Positions 5,173 to 6,312 of a stretch of DNA of 6,312 bases are shown here, piece after piece; the first letter of the stretch is position 1; each line of letters starts with the position of its first letter. The translations under genes and the position numbers were made by a program. The DNA lies in NCBI GenBank assembly GCA_030145965.1, contig JASKZT010000172.1, forward strand, positions 1 to 6,312. Reading direction: 5' to 3'. The notes below the pieces were generated by a model, which searched no databases, had not been told where the DNA came from, and worked only from the letters and a program-made list of their open reading frames with translations. The DNA is from Ornithinimicrobium sp. GTDB lineage: Bacteria; Actinomycetota; Actinomycetes; Actinomycetales; Dermatophilaceae.

Positions 5173-6312
5173 CCTGCAGCCGGTGTCCGGCGTGGAGGGC
5201 CGGGCGCGGGGCAGGGCGTGGCGGCAGGGCCTGACGTCCCCGTGGACCCTCACGCTGCTCGCCTACGGGTTGTCCCAGGTCGTCGTGCTCGCCGGAGCCG
5301 TCGTCCGCATCCCGCTCATCACGCAGGCGCTGGGCGAGACCGGCTACGGCCGCTTCGTGGTGGTCACCTCGCTCTGGCCGGTGGTGCAGCTGCTCGCCCA
5401 CGGCCTCTCGAGCACCGCACGGGTGGTCGTGGCCGAGCGCCCGGCGAGCGCGGGCGGCACGATGCGGGTCCTGCGCCGGACCGGGACGAAGGAGGGCGCG
5501 GCGCTGCTCGTCCTGGCGGTGCTGCTCCTGCCCGTCCTCGCCTCGCTCGTGGGTGCCGGCTTCGCGTGGTCCGTCCTGTGGGTGGGCGTCGCCGCGATGG
5601 TCACCCTCCCGGTCGCCGGGCACCAGGGTCTGCTGGAGGGGTCGGGCCGGACGGCCGTGACCCACCTGACGCTGGCCACGTCCACGGTCGTCGGCCTCCC
5701 GGCGCTCGTCCTGGCGCTGGGTCTGCGCCAGGACCTCACCACCGTGGTGGCGGCCAGCATGGTCGGCTTCGTCGCGCCCTACCTCACGGCACGCCTGCTG
5801 ACCCGCTGGCTGGTGCCGAGGCTCGAGGAGCCCGGCGGCGAGGACGAGCGCACGCTGCTCACCGGGCTCAACGGGGCCATGACCGTCTGGGCGTTGTCGA
5901 ACGTCCTGGTGTACGTCTTCGACCCCGTGATCCTCATGGTCACGACCGGCGAGGCCGCGGCCGGGCAGTACGGTCTGGCCAGCCGCGTCACCGGCCTGGT
6001 GACGGCCGTGCCCGTCGCGCTCGGCGGCCTCCTGACGGTGTGGCTCTCCCGCGCGCGCGCCCGCGGGGGCGGGGACGTGCGCCGCAAGGTCCTGCTCTCG
6101 ACGGCCGTCTTCACGCTTGTCGGCACGCTGCTGGCCGCCTTCTGCATCACGGTCGGCCCTGCCGTCGGCGACCTGCTCAGTCGCGGCAGCGTCGGGACCC
6201 CCCAGGCCCTCTACACCTGGCTCGGGATCTACGGGGGCCTCACCTGCGCGTCCTCGCCGCTCGTGGCGGCCTGGGCGGCGCCCCGCGCGGCCGCCGTGCG
6301 CGGGCGGGTCGG
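5159..6312 (+). CDS. Wzx-type polysaccharide flippase / polysaccharide biosynthesis membrane protein (3' end missing)
   Basis: The frame is open from ATG 5159 to the window edge, giving 384 visible residues with no stop. Hydrophobic segments lie near 29-55, 66-85, 113-134, 138-157, 171-190, 194-214, 244-262, 278-298, 310-334 and 350-373. ALGETGYGRF (57-66), followed by a helix and HGLSS (81-85), matches the N-terminal pattern of the polysaccharide-transport branch of the MOP exporters (LG-x-x-x-YG-x-F ... GL). Such proteins move undecaprenyl-linked repeat units across the membrane. Family members are usually about 400-500 residues, so some 20-100 are missing. The gene starts 14 bp before the stop of the glycosyltransferase gene in another frame, and no clear Shine-Dalgarno precedes it, so translation is probably coupled to that gene. 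The start is the least certain part; no other ATG/GTG nearby has a better ribosome site. Assignment to Wzx rests on topology, the N-terminal pattern and context. Confidence 0.85.
   Translation, partial: MASADLQPVSGVEGRARGRAWRQGLTSPWTLTLLAYGLSQVVVLAGAVVRIPLITQALGETGYGRFVVVTSLWPVVQLLAHGLSSTARVVVAERPASAGGTMRVLRRTGTKEGAALLVLAVLLLPVLASLVGAGFAWSVLWVGVAAMVTLPVAGHQGLLEGSGRTAVTHLTLATSTVVGLPALVLALGLRQDLTTVVAASMVGFVAPYLTARLLTRWLVPRLEEPGGEDERTLLTGLNGAMTVWALSNVLVYVFDPVILMVTTGEAAAGQYGLASRVTGLVTAVPVALGGLLTVWLSRARARGGGDVRRKVLLSTAVFTLVGTLLAAFCITVGPAVGDLLSRGSVGTPQALYTWLGIYGGLTCASSPLVAAWAAPRAAAVRGRV

Noticed and set aside
3268..5253. Upstream in-frame extension of the polymerase gene (a 1109-residue minus-strand open frame)
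   Set aside because: It runs antisense through the glycosyltransferase gene, has no family signature, and the strong GGAGGAG at 3275-3281 places the true start at 3267.
6050..6060. Alternating CG tract (possible Z-DNA)
   Set aside because: It is only 11 nt long, encodes an Arg-Ala-Arg loop after a helix, and is expected by chance in such GC-rich coding DNA.
5344..6150. Minus-strand open frames opposite the flippase
   Set aside because: Their translations are Arg/Ser/Thr/Pro-rich without domains, while the plus strand reads through as a coherent multi-helix protein.

Overview
The window is uniformly GC-rich, with strong G/C preference at third codon positions, GTG starts and long antisense open frames. 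This points to a high-GC actinobacterium (Actinomycetota, possibly Micrococcales-like; the genus cannot be read from the sequence). Five protein-coding genes fill almost all of it. No RNA gene, CRISPR array, insertion sequence or other mobile element was seen. No stretch above 300 bases lacks a gene.

Layout: (1) The 3' part of an ASCH-domain protein runs rightward to 503 and is probably the edge of the cluster. (2) It converges on a leftward Wzz/BY-kinase gene (519-1937). The two stop codons sit inside one imperfect inverted repeat (492-530) that looks like a shared bidirectional terminator. (3) A leftward 12-helix O-antigen polymerase/ligase-family gene (1924-3267) lies upstream of the kinase and overlaps it by 14 bp. 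(4) After an 81-bp divergent intergenic region (3268-3348), a rightward gene encodes a two-domain glycosyltransferase, GT2 at the N-terminus and WecG/TagA/CpsF (GT26) at the C-terminus (3349-5172). (5) A Wzx-type polysaccharide flippase starts 14 bp inside the end of that gene and runs off the right edge (5159-6312).

Together, genes 2-5 are the core of a Wzx/Wzy-type surface or exopolysaccharide pathway. The GT2-GT26 protein would build part of the lipid-linked repeat unit in the cytoplasm, the flippase would export it, the polymerase would join units outside, and the Wzz/BY-kinase would set chain length through phosphorylation of its C-terminal tyrosines. The priming transferase, a tyrosine phosphatase and other glycosyltransferases are not in the window. 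The most unusual items are the GT2-GT26 fusion with its divergent GT26 motifs, the shared terminator spanning both stop codons, and the overlapping divergent promoter candidates that could give a leaderless glycosyltransferase mRNA.
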